Positions 51,414 to 62,800 of a stretch of DNA of 64,000 nucleotides are shown one piece after another. The translations under genes and the position numbers were made by a program. The DNA lies in contig NZ_ANOH01000407.1 of NCBI RefSeq assembly GCF_000346505.1, positions 1 to 64,000 of the forward strand, given 5' to 3'. How positions within the stretch are numbered: position 1 is the first letter of the stretch; every line of letters starts with the position of its first letter. The notes beneath the pieces were generated by a model. It had not been told where the DNA came from and searched no databases. It was given only the letters and a program-made list of their open reading frames with translations. Source of the stretch: Aporhodopirellula sallentina SM41 (GTDB lineage Bacteria > Planctomycetota > Planctomycetia > Pirellulales > Pirellulaceae).

Positions 51414-53192
51414 ACCAATCTCCTAGCGGCGATCGTGAGATTGATGCTCTCGCGGGTCGGGTTTCGCCGACCGGCACCGGTGATTTTCTGGCCGACGCGA
51501 TCGCCTCGTGGGCGCACCAAAATTGGCCGAGCGGACTCGACGCACCACAGTTGACGTCCGGCGAGGACGGTTCGGCGGGTTGGCAAAACCGGCTCGCCGA
51601 GCGTTTGCGCGACGTGACCGGACTCGACTCCGCATCGATCGCGACCTGCCTGCCGGCCGGTTCGGTGGAAGAACTGTTGCAGTGGGCGATCGTGCTTTGT
51701 CGACGGCTGCACTTGTCGAAAAACGCCACGACCGACGAATCCGCATCCTCCGGAGACGGGGATGCGATCCGAGGGCGAATCCTGTGCGGCAGTCGGCGGT
51801 GACCAGTCGGGCCGGGGCGTGGTCGGTCGCATGGCGAGCGGACGAGCCGATCTGCGAGAAACCGCTTCGCCACTCGTTCCCGGATTCGTTCACTCACCGC
51901 TAGACGGACTGGCGCAGCGGATCGATGGCTCGATCGCGATGGTGTTGCTCTCGCCGGTTGATCTGTTTGACCAAGTGCGAGCGGTCTCGGCCGAACAATT
52001 CGCCGAGATTCGCGCAGCCTGCGACCAACACGGCGTCGCCTTGGTCATCGATCACCAAAGCATTCCTCCGATGGGCGGCGGTTACTTCTGGGTTCATGAT
52101 TCGATCACGTCGGTGAATGCGGACGCGGTCATCATGGCAGCGGGGCTAACGGGCGGATTCGGTGGCGGCGTGCTCGCGTTGAACGCGGAGCTCTCCGAAC
52201 AACTCATGGCACCGACGTTCGAACATTCGGACATGCCGATCCATATCCCCACCGCAGTCCTCGTCGATGCGACCCTGCGACAATGGTCTGAACAATCCTG
52301 GCAAAGCCGCGAACTCGACTCGTTCGCAACGTCACTCGCCGAACGGTTGGCGAAACGAGAAAGCGTCCGCGATTTGCACGTGATGGGCCGTTGCTTTGGA
52401 ATCGAATTGGATCTCCCGGCGGCGCAGTGGCATGAGTACGCGGACCGCTTTGGTCTCCGAGTCGCAACGGCCGGTGAGTTTGCCGTGCGGATGCAATTGC
52501 CGCTGATTATCGACGACGAAGCAGAAACCGAATTGCTCGATCGAATGGATCGCGTCTTCGACGAAATCGAGGAACACGAACGGAAGTCTGCCGAGCCAAC
52601 TAGCAACGCTGACCTCGAGACCGATCAAGACACCTCGGAAACCCCCGACGCTGACGATACCGACAGCGAAGAACCAAACGAGCAGCCTCCGGTTTCACCC
52701 AACGACGCTGCGGACTTCGACAATGCTGCGAACTTCGACAATGCTGGGGATTTCGACGACGCAGGGGATGATGCCCCCGACGACGAAACGGATGACGAGT
52801 TTGAAGAAGAGGACGAAGCCGACGAAGAATCGTTCGATGAAGACGATTCCGACGCCGATGAAGTCGAAGAGAGTGACGTCGATGACAGCGAAGTCAAAGA
52901 CGATGATTTCGAAGAAGAAAACGAACTCGACGAAGATGGAGACGAGGATGCACTCGAACAAGAGTTCGAAGACAAATCGGACGATGAAGAGTCAGACTTC
53001 GATGAGCTAGACGATGACGAGTCCGGCGATGATTCGGATGACGAGGAAACAGACGACGATAATTTTGACGAAGACGTCGACGCGAATGATGACGACGACG
53101 ATGAAGTAAAACGATCCCAATTCGACGGTGAAATCGCTGAGCGCGAAACCGAAGATTCGGATTCGAAAACCGATCCGGAGAACCAATCATGA
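51410..53192 (+). pseudogene. degenerate ArgD-like class III aminotransferase, frameshifted, with a long acidic tail
   Basis: The gene sits where argD is expected, ATGA-coupled at both ends to argB and argF. A first frame (51410-51802, 130 codons) has a weak match to the aminotransferase N-terminal half, and a second frame (51762-53192) matches the central and C-terminal parts (PLVPGFVHSPLDGLAQRI, ACDQHGVALVIDHQS, DAVIMAAGLTGGFGGG). Removing one G near 51788 joins the frames as RGRILCAVGGDQSG. The PLP lysine of the family's LAKGLGGG block is Ala here (GCG at 52140-52142) and the phosphate-binding Ser-Gly-Thr/Ala-Glu region reads AGSVEE. About 200 C-terminal residues (from about 52580) are mostly Asp, Glu and Ser. 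Either a decaying argD copy, or a diverged non-catalytic protein whose frame is broken by a real or sequencing indel. A working ArgD must then be elsewhere. Confidence 0.75.
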
Positions 53193-54124
53193 GACATTTG
53201 TTGACCCTGTTCGATCTCACCCCAGACGAACTGAAATCAATATTGGCAACGGCGAATTACCTCAAAGCAGAACTGCGCGCCGGTAAACGCCCGCCCATCC
53301 TGGATCGGTACACGTTGGCTCTGTTGTTCGAGAAACCGAGCCTTCGAACCCGCGTCAGTTTCGAGACGGGGATGACCCAACTCGGCGGGAACAGTTTGTT
53401 CCTCGGCGAAGACGTCGGATGGGGCAAACGCGAAGCTCCCTCGGACTTCACCAACGTGCTCGGACAGTTCGTCGACGCGGTGGCGTGTCGCGCCAAACAG
53501 CACGATCGGGTCGAACAGCTCGCGAGCTTTGACGCAATGCCGGTGATCAACAGCCTCACGGATCTGTCGCACCCGTGCCAAGCGATCGCGGACGTCCTGA
53601 CGATCCAAGAAGCGTTCGGATCGCTCGATAATCGCCACTTGGTCTTTGTCGGCGACGGCAATAACGTTTCACGTTCGCTCGCGTTAGCGTGTGCGATGCT
53701 CGACCTGCGTTTCACGCTCGCTTGCCCGAAAGGCTACGAACTCGACGACGAGTGGCTCGGCCGAATCAAGGAGCGATACCCCAACGCAAAGATCCAGCAG
53801 ATATCGGATCCCAAAGAGGCCGTTCGTGATGCCGACGCGATCTACACGGATGTTTGGACCAGCATGGGACAAGAGGCCGAATCCAAGATCCGCCGCAAAG
53901 CGTTCGCGAACTACCAAATCAACGACGACCTGATGGAGGCCGCACCGTCGACCGCACGTGTGCTGCACTGCCTACCGGCCGTCCGCGGTGAAGAGATTAC
54001 TGACGATGTGATTGACGGACCACAGAGCGATGTGATCAATCAAGCAGGCAACCGGATGCACGCACAAAAAGCTCTGTTGGTGTTCTTGCTGCGTCCTGAG
54101 TGGATTCAAAAGAACATCACGTAA
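53189..54124 (+). CDS. argF: ornithine carbamoyltransferase
   Basis: Makes citrulline from ornithine and carbamoyl phosphate. The carbamoyl-phosphate motif is [16 protein letters not shown], with Leu in the second position where many enzymes have Thr. [12 protein letters not shown] and the ornithine-binding region [10 protein letters not shown], then [12 protein letters not shown], are present. Length 311 residues, as usual. It starts at ATG 53189, overlapping the TGA of the argD-like gene, so it is translationally coupled to a frameshifted upstream gene. Confidence 0.95.
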   Translation: MRHLLTLFDLTPDELKSILATANYLKAELRAGKRPPILDRYTLALLFEKPSLRTRVSFETGMTQLGGNSLFLGEDVGWGKREAPSDFTNVLGQFVDAVACRAKQHDRVEQLASFDAMPVINSLTDLSHPCQAIADVLTIQEAFGSLDNRHLVFVGDGNNVSRSLALACAMLDLRFTLACPKGYELDDEWLGRIKERYPNAKIQQISDPKEAVRDADAIYTDVWTSMGQEAESKIRRKAFANYQINDDLMEAAPSTARVLHCLPAVRGEEITDDVIDGPQSDVINQAGNRMHAQKALLVFLLRPEWIQKNIT

Positions 54125-54159
54125 GCATCGCCCCGACCGGTCGAGCGGATGTCAACGAA

Positions 54160-56673
54160 TCACTGCGATGATGCAGAGTCGACTCCTTCGTGAAAGACGA
54201 GCCCCTCGGATTCGTCTTCGTTGTCGGCGTCGACTTGGCTCACCCACTTGATCGGTTCACTCAGTACTTCGTCGATGCCCGCGACATTCACCTCGGCACC
54301 GGATGACTCGTTCGTGGCAAGGGCGGACTCGGATGCCGCCGCAGTTGGCTCTCCACTCGGTGCGGACTCGGCGTCTCTCTCGTTGAGATAGTTGATCACC
54401 CGCAGAGCGTCTAACGCCGAAACAACACCGTCGTTGGTGACATCGATCTTGCTGCCGTTGGTCTCGCTCCACGAAAGCGAACGGGCTCCGTTAAGATTGA
54501 GATCGTTGATGACCTGCAGCGCATCGAGTGCCGTGACGGCGCCGTCTTGGCTGACATCAAAGGGGTCATCGGTATTAAAACGAGGGCTGTCGATGATGGT
54601 TGCCGCCAAGACAACAGGTTCACCGGACGCCGGATCGAACTGAATCGTTTCGAAACCATAGGTGACTTGATCGGCTACCGCGGTAACCCGGTATTGGCCG
54701 GCAGGCAGATCGTCGATCGAGAAACTGCCAAACGCGTCTGTATTCCACGTCCCGCTGATCCCGGTGCGAATTCCGGAGAGTCCGACTTTCGAATTCGCGT
54801 GGCCCACGACACGAATTTCAACGATCGAACTGGTCGGGTCACTCAGGCGCAGTGTTTGTGATTCACCGAAGCCAAGAATGCCGTCGTCATCGTTGGCCGT
54901 GTTGGTTGTCGCCCGCGCGACCAGGTTCCCCTGTGCATCAAACGCCTCCAACCGGGCATACGCGACACCATCGGATTCCAACCCGACAACGTCCACTTCG
55001 ACAAAACCGGTCGGTTCCTCAAACGCAGCTTCGATGGTGACGCGGTCGGCCAGTTGTGGCGTCCAGAATCGCAACTGAGGATCGAAAACATGCAGCAGCG
55101 GCAGATCATCAAGCGCCGCGTATTCCCGCACCTCCACGTTGGACTCCAGCGAAGTCACATCGCCCGTGACCGTGATGCCATCGACCGTGTCGAGCGTGGT
55201 GTTTTGGGTTTGATCTGCGGCAATCAATTGCCCCGATGGCAGCGGACTGCCATCGGCGGATTGCAGGGTCAGCGATATATCACCGAGCAGTGACTCACCT
55301 TCGGAAATCGTTCCGCTCGAATCGGCATCGAGAAACGCGTACCCGGTAAAGCGAGATCCGTCCGAGAGCAAAGGTGTCGTCCGGGTCGCCGAGAGCGTCT
55401 CGCTAGTGAGGCCGGTCTGGGCGTCGACAACTCGCAGATCGATCGTTGCAAAATCCGAGGGCACGCTGATGCCGAGATCAAACGACGCGGTGTACGCGTC
55501 CGGTTCGGCGACGGTCTGCCACGGCCCGTCGTCGATCGAAACCTCCAAACGGCTGACTCGGTTGAGCGTAATATCGCTCTGGTGTCCGGATGAATTCTGA
55601 TTCGTCAGCACACCGACCGATGCTTCGCCGACGAACTCGAACTGCGACGTCAACGGATTGAAACTACCGGCACCGGTCAGGTTCAACGGCACGTCGAGGA
55701 CGTCGAAGATTCCATCACCGTCGCTGTCTTGCCATCCGACCTGAGCCAACGTTGATTCCGCGGACGTCTTCGATACGAACGAAGCGACGAGGCTGTCATA
55801 GCCCGCCATGATGCTGTCTTCTTGCTCGAATCCAGGTGTCGGGTTGTCCCACGCGTTGAGGTTTTGTGAGTTGTAGTAACCGCGGCTGTTGGCATACGTT
55901 CCGCCGCCTGCGTACTCATCCATCGCCCAAAAAATGTGCCCCATCTCGTGAGCAATCGTGCTGCTCGGCCGCGTCGACGGCGTCACCATGTACAAACCGC
56001 CGGGGAACGCGAACGCTCCTCGGAACGTTCCCTCGTGCGGGAAGAAACCGTCCGTGTCATCGGACGAGTCAGCGACAAAGATCGAGAACGCCCAGTCGGT
56101 ACCGAACTTCTCTCGCTGCGAATTGTTGAACGCGAACATGCCCTCATCGAGCTGCAACGATGCGTCGATTTGGGCGTAGTCGAGGAAGTCGCCGACGTAG
56201 TTGTTGTAGTTGTTGCTCGTCCGATCGATCGGTTCATAACCGGTTTCGACTGGGTCACGGGCATAGGTATCGTCGATCACGAACTCGAGTGAGTGAACCG
56301 TATCGAGTTCGTCCAGAGCGTCGGACCACCAATTCACGCCCTCGCTGATCTTCGCCAGGACGGAATCAATTTCTTCGGTCGTCCAGTCCTGCGTCTCGGT
56401 GTCGATCGAACCGTCCGATTCCAAAAAGATCGGCGTGACCGTGACCGTCCCGAGCAGAAACTCGGCGGTATCCTCCATCGTCGCCCCAAACGGCAACTCA
56501 GCCGCCATCACCCGCCGGTTCTCGAGGACCTCGAGTCTCGGGCGACGAGAAAGGCTCCGATTTCGGTAAGGAGGCAGCACAGGCGGAATCGCAAGGAGAG
56601 AAGAAAAGTAGCCAAGGCGCAACGACGATCGCTCTGTCACCACCCATCGACGCATTTTAGACGCGAGAAACAC
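54160..56673 (-). CDS. secreted metallopeptidase-like protein with dockerin-type repeats
   Basis: An 837-residue secreted protein. The N-terminus has the planctomycete-type signature RRPRLEVLENRRVMA after a basic stretch. A zinc-binding HEMGH lies in SSTIAHEMGHIFWAMDEY (around residue 240), fitting a metzincin-like or related metallopeptidase, with DGIFDV-type segments following. Beta-rich domains and a SdrD-like stretch (FTGYAFLDADSSGTISEGESLLGDISL) precede two dockerin type I-like calcium loops (DVSQDGAVTALDALQVINDLN; DVTNDGVVSALDALRVINYLN). A low-complexity Ser/Glu tail ends it. No cohesin gene is in the window. Convergent with argF. Confidence 0.85.
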   Translation of the reverse strand: MFLASKMRRWVVTERSSLRLGYFSSLLAIPPVLPPYRNRSLSRRPRLEVLENRRVMAAELPFGATMEDTAEFLLGTVTVTPIFLESDGSIDTETQDWTTEEIDSVLAKISEGVNWWSDALDELDTVHSLEFVIDDTYARDPVETGYEPIDRTSNNYNNYVGDFLDYAQIDASLQLDEGMFAFNNSQREKFGTDWAFSIFVADSSDDTDGFFPHEGTFRGAFAFPGGLYMVTPSTRPSSTIAHEMGHIFWAMDEYAGGGTYANSRGYYNSQNLNAWDNPTPGFEQEDSIMAGYDSLVASFVSKTSAESTLAQVGWQDSDGDGIFDVLDVPLNLTGAGSFNPLTSQFEFVGEASVGVLTNQNSSGHQSDITLNRVSRLEVSIDDGPWQTVAEPDAYTASFDLGISVPSDFATIDLRVVDAQTGLTSETLSATRTTPLLSDGSRFTGYAFLDADSSGTISEGESLLGDISLTLQSADGSPLPSGQLIAADQTQNTTLDTVDGITVTGDVTSLESNVEVREYAALDDLPLLHVFDPQLRFWTPQLADRVTIEAAFEEPTGFVEVDVVGLESDGVAYARLEAFDAQGNLVARATTNTANDDDGILGFGESQTLRLSDPTSSIVEIRVVGHANSKVGLSGIRTGISGTWNTDAFGSFSIDDLPAGQYRVTAVADQVTYGFETIQFDPASGEPVVLAATIIDSPRFNTDDPFDVSQDGAVTALDALQVINDLNLNGARSLSWSETNGSKIDVTNDGVVSALDALRVINYLNERDAESAPSGEPTAAASESALATNESSGAEVNVAGIDEVLSEPIKWVSQVDADNEDESEGLVFHEGVDSASSQ

Positions 56674-56866
56674 GATAAGAGTTTCATTGAATCTGAAAAT
56701 GCACGATCACAGCATCCGCATCACCCTCCTGAAGGGGGAGAAAAAAGCAGGGGGCTGCTGCGTCTTGGTGGCCGTCAAATGGGCTCCGGATTCCGCGTTC
56801 GCGTTCACCAGAAGCCCATTTTGGATCGTCGACTACTCTTCTAGTTTGATTCGCTCCCTCCTCAGA

Positions 56867-59800
56867 TCACCCCAACTCGGCGAAAAAATCATCGAGCACG
56901 GAGTTTTCATCATCGGATTGCGACGATTGTGCATCCTGACGGTCCTGAGCGAGAGCGTCGACGATGCCGTCGAGCCCGATCGTCGCGGCAGAATCAAACA
57001 CGCTCGTCTTGGCCGATTCGCTGAGGGATTCGTCGAGCGACGGTGACTCACCGGCTACCGGCACCGGCAAAGGCTCGCCCGAAGGCGTTGCCGTTGTCGT
57101 AGTGGTCGCAGGTGCCAGAGTCGGATCGAACTGGATCGTCGAATTCGTCGCCAAGACTCCGTCGGCAACCGGCGAGTACGCAACCGATTGGGTCGCCGCG
57201 CTGCTGAGCGGTTCGGAACTCGGGATGACTTCGCCTGGTCGGTTGTTGGCGTTGAGGTAGTTGATCACGCGAAGTGCGTCGACCGCGCTGACCATGCCAT
57301 CGCCGTTGACGTCCGGGTATTCCGGCAACGTGATGCCGGCCGGAACGTTGTCGAGGTCGACCGACCCATCATTGGCGTTGATCACGTTGATGATCAACAA
57401 GGCGTCCAGTGGAGTGACCGCACCGCTGTCATTGACGTCTTCGACAATGGTCGTCGCAGTGAATGGGTTGTTGATGACGGTGAAGACATAATCTTCCACC
57501 TCACCCGCGTTGGTCGCACCGAGTGGTCCCAAGTCGGCTTCGTAGCTCAATCGGAATCGTGCTTGCACGTCGCCGAGTTGTGCCGTCGAAGGAACGTCCA
57601 CCGTCAGCGTGTTGATCAGGAACGGAGTGTTCGCGGCGAACGTGTACCGGTCAACTTCACCGGCGGCTTCCTCGAACACACCATCGCCATCCCAATCGAA
57701 CCAGACATCGAGATAACTGGTGCTCGAAGGCGAAGGTGCTCCTTGACGCTGGTTGATCGAAACTTCGAAATCGCTACTGAACCCTGGCTGCAGGGTTCCG
57801 AGCTGGATAACTCCGTCGTCGATATCGAGGTCATCGTTGGTGCCGTTGACGTCGGCCGTGACCGAACTGCCGAGGAACAACGCGTCGTCGTCATTGTCGA
57901 CGATCGTATGGCTCGGGCCGCCCGCTTGGATCGTGGTCGGATAGTTCTGACCGTTGCCAAACGTCAGGGAAGCGTCGCCGTAATCGGACAACTGTCCGAC
58001 CAGAATCTCAACGCGGGATCCCACTTGCTCGCTGGCCGGTTGCAGACGGTTGCCTGCTTGGTCAGCGATGAACTCGGTCACCACAGCGTCACCGCGTGGG
58101 GTGGTTTCGGTCTTCAACAGCACACGGTTGTCGATCTGTTGCACGTCGGTACCGTCGACGCCGCCCAGGCCGGCAGCGAGTGCCGCATCACCGAAGGCTT
58201 CGGCGACCGTATTGGAATCGTCGTTGTAACGAATCACGACGGCTTGCGATGCCGGATCACCCGGCGAACCGACTTGTTCGATCACCGTGCCTGCGGTGTT
58301 CAAACGAATGTCGTCATCACCACCGAGCGTGATTGTGCCGCCACCGTGGTTGATCGGTGTCAACGATGGGAAGACCGCTGAGACCGCCGAAACGATCGCG
58401 TTGGCGAGGGCATCCGGCGAACCGCCAAAGCCTCCACCGAAGACCGTCACAGGAATCGCACCGGTGGTGGACGTCGTACCGTCGAAATCGATCTCGAAAG
58501 TGACCGGCGTTGCTAGGCCGCTCGCGATTGTGAACGTCTGACCGTCTTGAACCGCCTCTGACATCTCGCCGGCGATCGTCGGAATCTGCATTCCAAACCC
58601 GAGCGCGACGCCGATGTCGCTGTTGCCGGTAACCGACGCACCGCCGGATTCAGCCGACAACGAGATCGGTCCATCGGTTCCGCGAACTCGGAACACGCCC
58701 GAGGCACCGGATGCTTGCAACTCGAGCCCTTCGTCTTGGAACCCTTGCAACAATGCCTGAACCAACTCACGCAGCGAAGCGTCCTCGGCGACCGGCAACA
58801 CGACACGATCGACGTTTGGATCCACCGCGTCAATGATTCCGTCGGTGTCAAATTCGAACGCGACCTCACGGGTGCCATCAAACACAACGATTGTTTCGTT
58901 GTAGTTCGACAAACGCGTTCCATCAGTGTCGATCGTGATATCGGGCAGCAATTGAACGTCGAGTTCTTGGTTCACCTGACGGAAGATCGAATCATCGTCG
59001 AAGCTCACGTAGGCAAGGTTGCTGGTAGCGTGAGTTCCGAGCAGTTGCATGCGGCCCGTCGTCGAGGTTCCGTCGTCTTCGAGATAGACGGCTTCGATGT
59101 TGAGCACGCTCGGTTGCGACTGCACCAACTCGTTGATCGCGTTGGTGAGCAACAGTGCCACACGTTGTGCGGTTGCCGTCGATGGCAATCGGATCGCGTA
59201 GTTACCTGACGACGTCACAATGCCGTCGACGACTTCCTCGGTGATGTCCGTGACGAATTCAAACGTTACTTCGGAATTGATTCCGTCGAAGACCGTAATC
59301 GTTTGCCCGCCGAGCACTGATGATGTCAGACCGGTAAGGTCATCAACCTCGGTAAGCTCTGAGGCCAATACAGACAACTGAATACCGAGTTCGGTTTCGA
59401 GGACTTGTCCGTCGATGAACGTCTTCTCGCCATCCGCGTATTCGGTTCCGCTTTCGGCTTTGAGGACAGCGTTGAAACCGTCCGCACTGCCCATTTCGGT
59501 TCCGAGGAACTCGACGGTGTAGACCGCATTGTCGGCCCAGATACCTGCGATCGGAGTGATCCGGATCATGTTGTCGGCAGGTTCGTAGGAGAACGTGTAG
59601 TCCTGACCTTCCTCGAGCAGTTCGACTTCGGTGCTGCCGACGACCAAGCGTGTGACCAGGATATTTTCGCTGGTCACGGTGTTGTCGTTGACACCAACGC
59701 CGTTGCCGGTATCGGCCGGGATGATGCCGTCGATCAGTTGGATCTCGAACGCGTCATAGATCGTCCCCTGCGTGATCGAACGTCCGAAGAGTTCTCGGGT

Positions 59801-62800
59801 TTGATCGAAGATCAGGTCTTGCCCGCGAGGTGACGAGAGCACGAATCGCGGACCTTCGTTGTCAGTCCGCTCTTCGGCACCGCGATCAACAAATCCGCTC
59901 AGCCCGACACCGAACGAAGTATCAAACGTCGGGTCGTCGACGCGGAGTTGTCCGTTCGCGTCAAACGTCGGAGCAAAGATTGGGCTCTCCGGCAGGCCGA
60001 GCGAGTTACGCAGCGAGATCAGCGACGCACGGTCTTCGAGCGATGCGATACCGCTGTCGATGATCGGTGTGCGTGATTGCGGTGTGAAGATCAGGTTCAA
60101 CGGGTCGACGAACACCGACTCGCTGGAGTCGATGAATTGAGCCGACTGCCCGAAACCTTCAACTCCCGCAATCGCGGACGCTAGCGTGTTGCGATAGTAG
60201 GTCGTGCCACCGATCACCGTGAGGTCGGCCGACACATCGACCAAACCGCTGCCAGCATCCGGTGTTGGCGACACCGAAACGCCGACATCGAAGTTGCTGA
60301 CGACGTTGTTGAGCAGTGTCGGTGCCGAGTTATCGGCGACCTGAATACCGGTTTGACCGGCGATGAATTGATCACGTGGCACCGTCGAGATCGCACCGAT
60401 TGCATCGATGTCAGCACCACCAGGACCGAAGTTGTTCGTTCCCGAAGGCGACAGGTCGGTCAATCGCACGTACGAGAATCGGTCACTGAGTCCGAACCCG
60501 AACGCGTCGAGGTCGATCGTGTTTTCGAGCCCGAAGATCTCACCGACGTTGAAGTACGTGATGCCGTCGCGGCTGATTTCGACCCGAACCCGTTCAGGGA
60601 TTCCGGTTTCGAAGATCACCAAGTCATCAATTCCATCTCCGACTCCCATGACCGCATCCGGGTTGCTCGAGCTACCCGTCAACAAGTTGTCGTCGAAGGC
60701 GAACACGGCACTTCCGCCCGAACCGAGCGAGAAGGTAAACAGTCCGTTTTCGGGATCGGTATCCGACACGCCGTAGCAATCCGGCGAACCCAGGGCCGCT
60801 TCGCTGTCGGTGAACGAGGCTTCCACATCGGGGCCAAACACCGTTTCACTGTCGACAACACTGTCGGCGAATGAAATCGCACCGAGCGGGAAGAAGATCG
60901 ATTCGAAGATCTGCGAACCGAGGCCAACGGTTTGCTCGATCGTTCCACCCATCAACGTGTTGTTGAGAATACGGTCGAATCCGACAGGGTTCTGCGACGC
61001 CAGTCCGCCGTTTTCCAACCCGCTGATGTCGATGCCGACTTCTTCGTTGAACGCGAAGGTGTTGTTTCGAACGACGACACCGGGAACGAGGTTCTCCGTG
61101 TTGAGTTCGAGGAAGTTTCGAGCGTAGGTCACCAATGATGGTGTCGAATCGGTCTCTTCGTTGGAGATCACCGACTCTTCGGCGTCACGCGAGATCTGCA
61201 GACCAGCGTCTTCGTTGTAGATGAAGCGACTGTTCTCGATCATGATCACACCTTGTTCGATGCGATCACGGTTGGTGTCCCCGCGAAGATCGTCAGTGCT
61301 CGTTGATACAAACGCGGTCGCGCCAATCGCATTGGTGCGAATCGAGGACGCACCGGAAAGGTTGATACGGCTATCGGGCACACTGCCTGACGTATTGATA
61401 CGGGTCAGGTTGCCACGCGTCGCTGTCACGCCGAGCAGCGTGCTGACCTGCTGCGAGTTGATTCGCGAGATAATCGTGTCGGCGACTTCTTCCGCCGTCG
61501 CGTCTGCGGCAACTTGGACCAGCACACGGTTCGCGTTCTGTGCAAAGCCGTTGCTGTTGCCCGCCGCGTCGAGAACGTCGAATTCGAACGTCACGCGGTT
61601 GTTCGCTCCGGCGATCGTGAACGTCGAACCGTCCAAGATCTCCGACGCCGATTTCGTCGTCAGGGAAACGCTCGAGGACACCAACCGGTCGTTCGTGTCG
61701 AATGCCCGGAAGCGAGCGTCGACCAAGTTCGGTGCGTCTTCGAGAACAGCTCCCGAGGCGATGTATTCAGATGCGTCACGAATCTCGAGCTGGTAAGAGC
61801 CCGACGACGTCGGACGTGGCGTTTCGGCGGGCGATGTCAGCGACAGCTCTCCCGAATCGACGAACGCTTCGTCGGCATCGATCGGCGTCGCGGACGTCAC
61901 CATTTCACCACGCTCGGCAAAGCCGATGATGATGTCGTCGATATACGCACCCTCGAACGCGTTGTCCGATGCACCGGCCTGATAGTCGCCGCCGAATTGA
62001 TCGCCATAACGCTGAGCGGTCGAAACAAACGGGCCGAGCAGGTCGGTATCGACATTGAGGTTTGGCAGACGAACCGCCGTTCCCGCGACCGGGACTAAGT
62101 CCGTGTTGCCGTCGGCGAATCGTTCCGCCACCGCAGATTGCAACGCCAACGCGACGTCCGCAGCGGTGTCATCACGATTGACTCGGATCGGTGTCCCAAC
62201 CAGTTCGGTCTGGTTGCTGACGGCCAATCCGTCGGCGGCACCATCGGTGACCTCCGCAGTGCCGACACTCACCAATCCGGCACCGTTGAATTCAACACTC
62301 GCACCGGAGGCGGTGATGTTCATGTCGGTTTGGATCACCACGGTCGCGGCGTAGCCACCGGTCTGTGCGGCGTCGGCGGTTCCCGAGATGCGTGGGTCGT
62401 AGGTGGAGTTTTCCGGACCGCTGATGCCGATGTAGTACAACCCGTCGCTCGGGACAACGACCGAGACGGTTCCGTCGGAGATGTTCTCAACAGCGAGCAA
62501 ACCGCCACCATCGGCCAACAACTCGATACCGTCTTCGTCGAAGAAGCGAATGTTGTTTTCGACGCCCGGCTGATCGGATGTCACGCTCACGCTGATCGTG
62601 GTTCCCGCCAACACGTTATCGACACTGACCATGTCAATGTCACCGCGATTGGTGATCAAGGATGGCGTGATCGTACCGAGCGTCCCGCGGCCGTTGACCA
62701 CCAAGTTGCCGCCGCTGTAGCTGATCGGGGTCGCTTGGTAGGTCAGATCGTTGCGGCCGAGTTCTCCGGCCGGGTTCGTGTTACCGAACGGATCGGTCGG

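Noticed and set aside
52625-53197. Minus-strand open frame coding almost pure serine opposite the acidic tail
   Set aside because: It is the complement of GAC/GAA/GAT-rich codons; Ser and Phe runs arise automatically. No independent start signal or homology.
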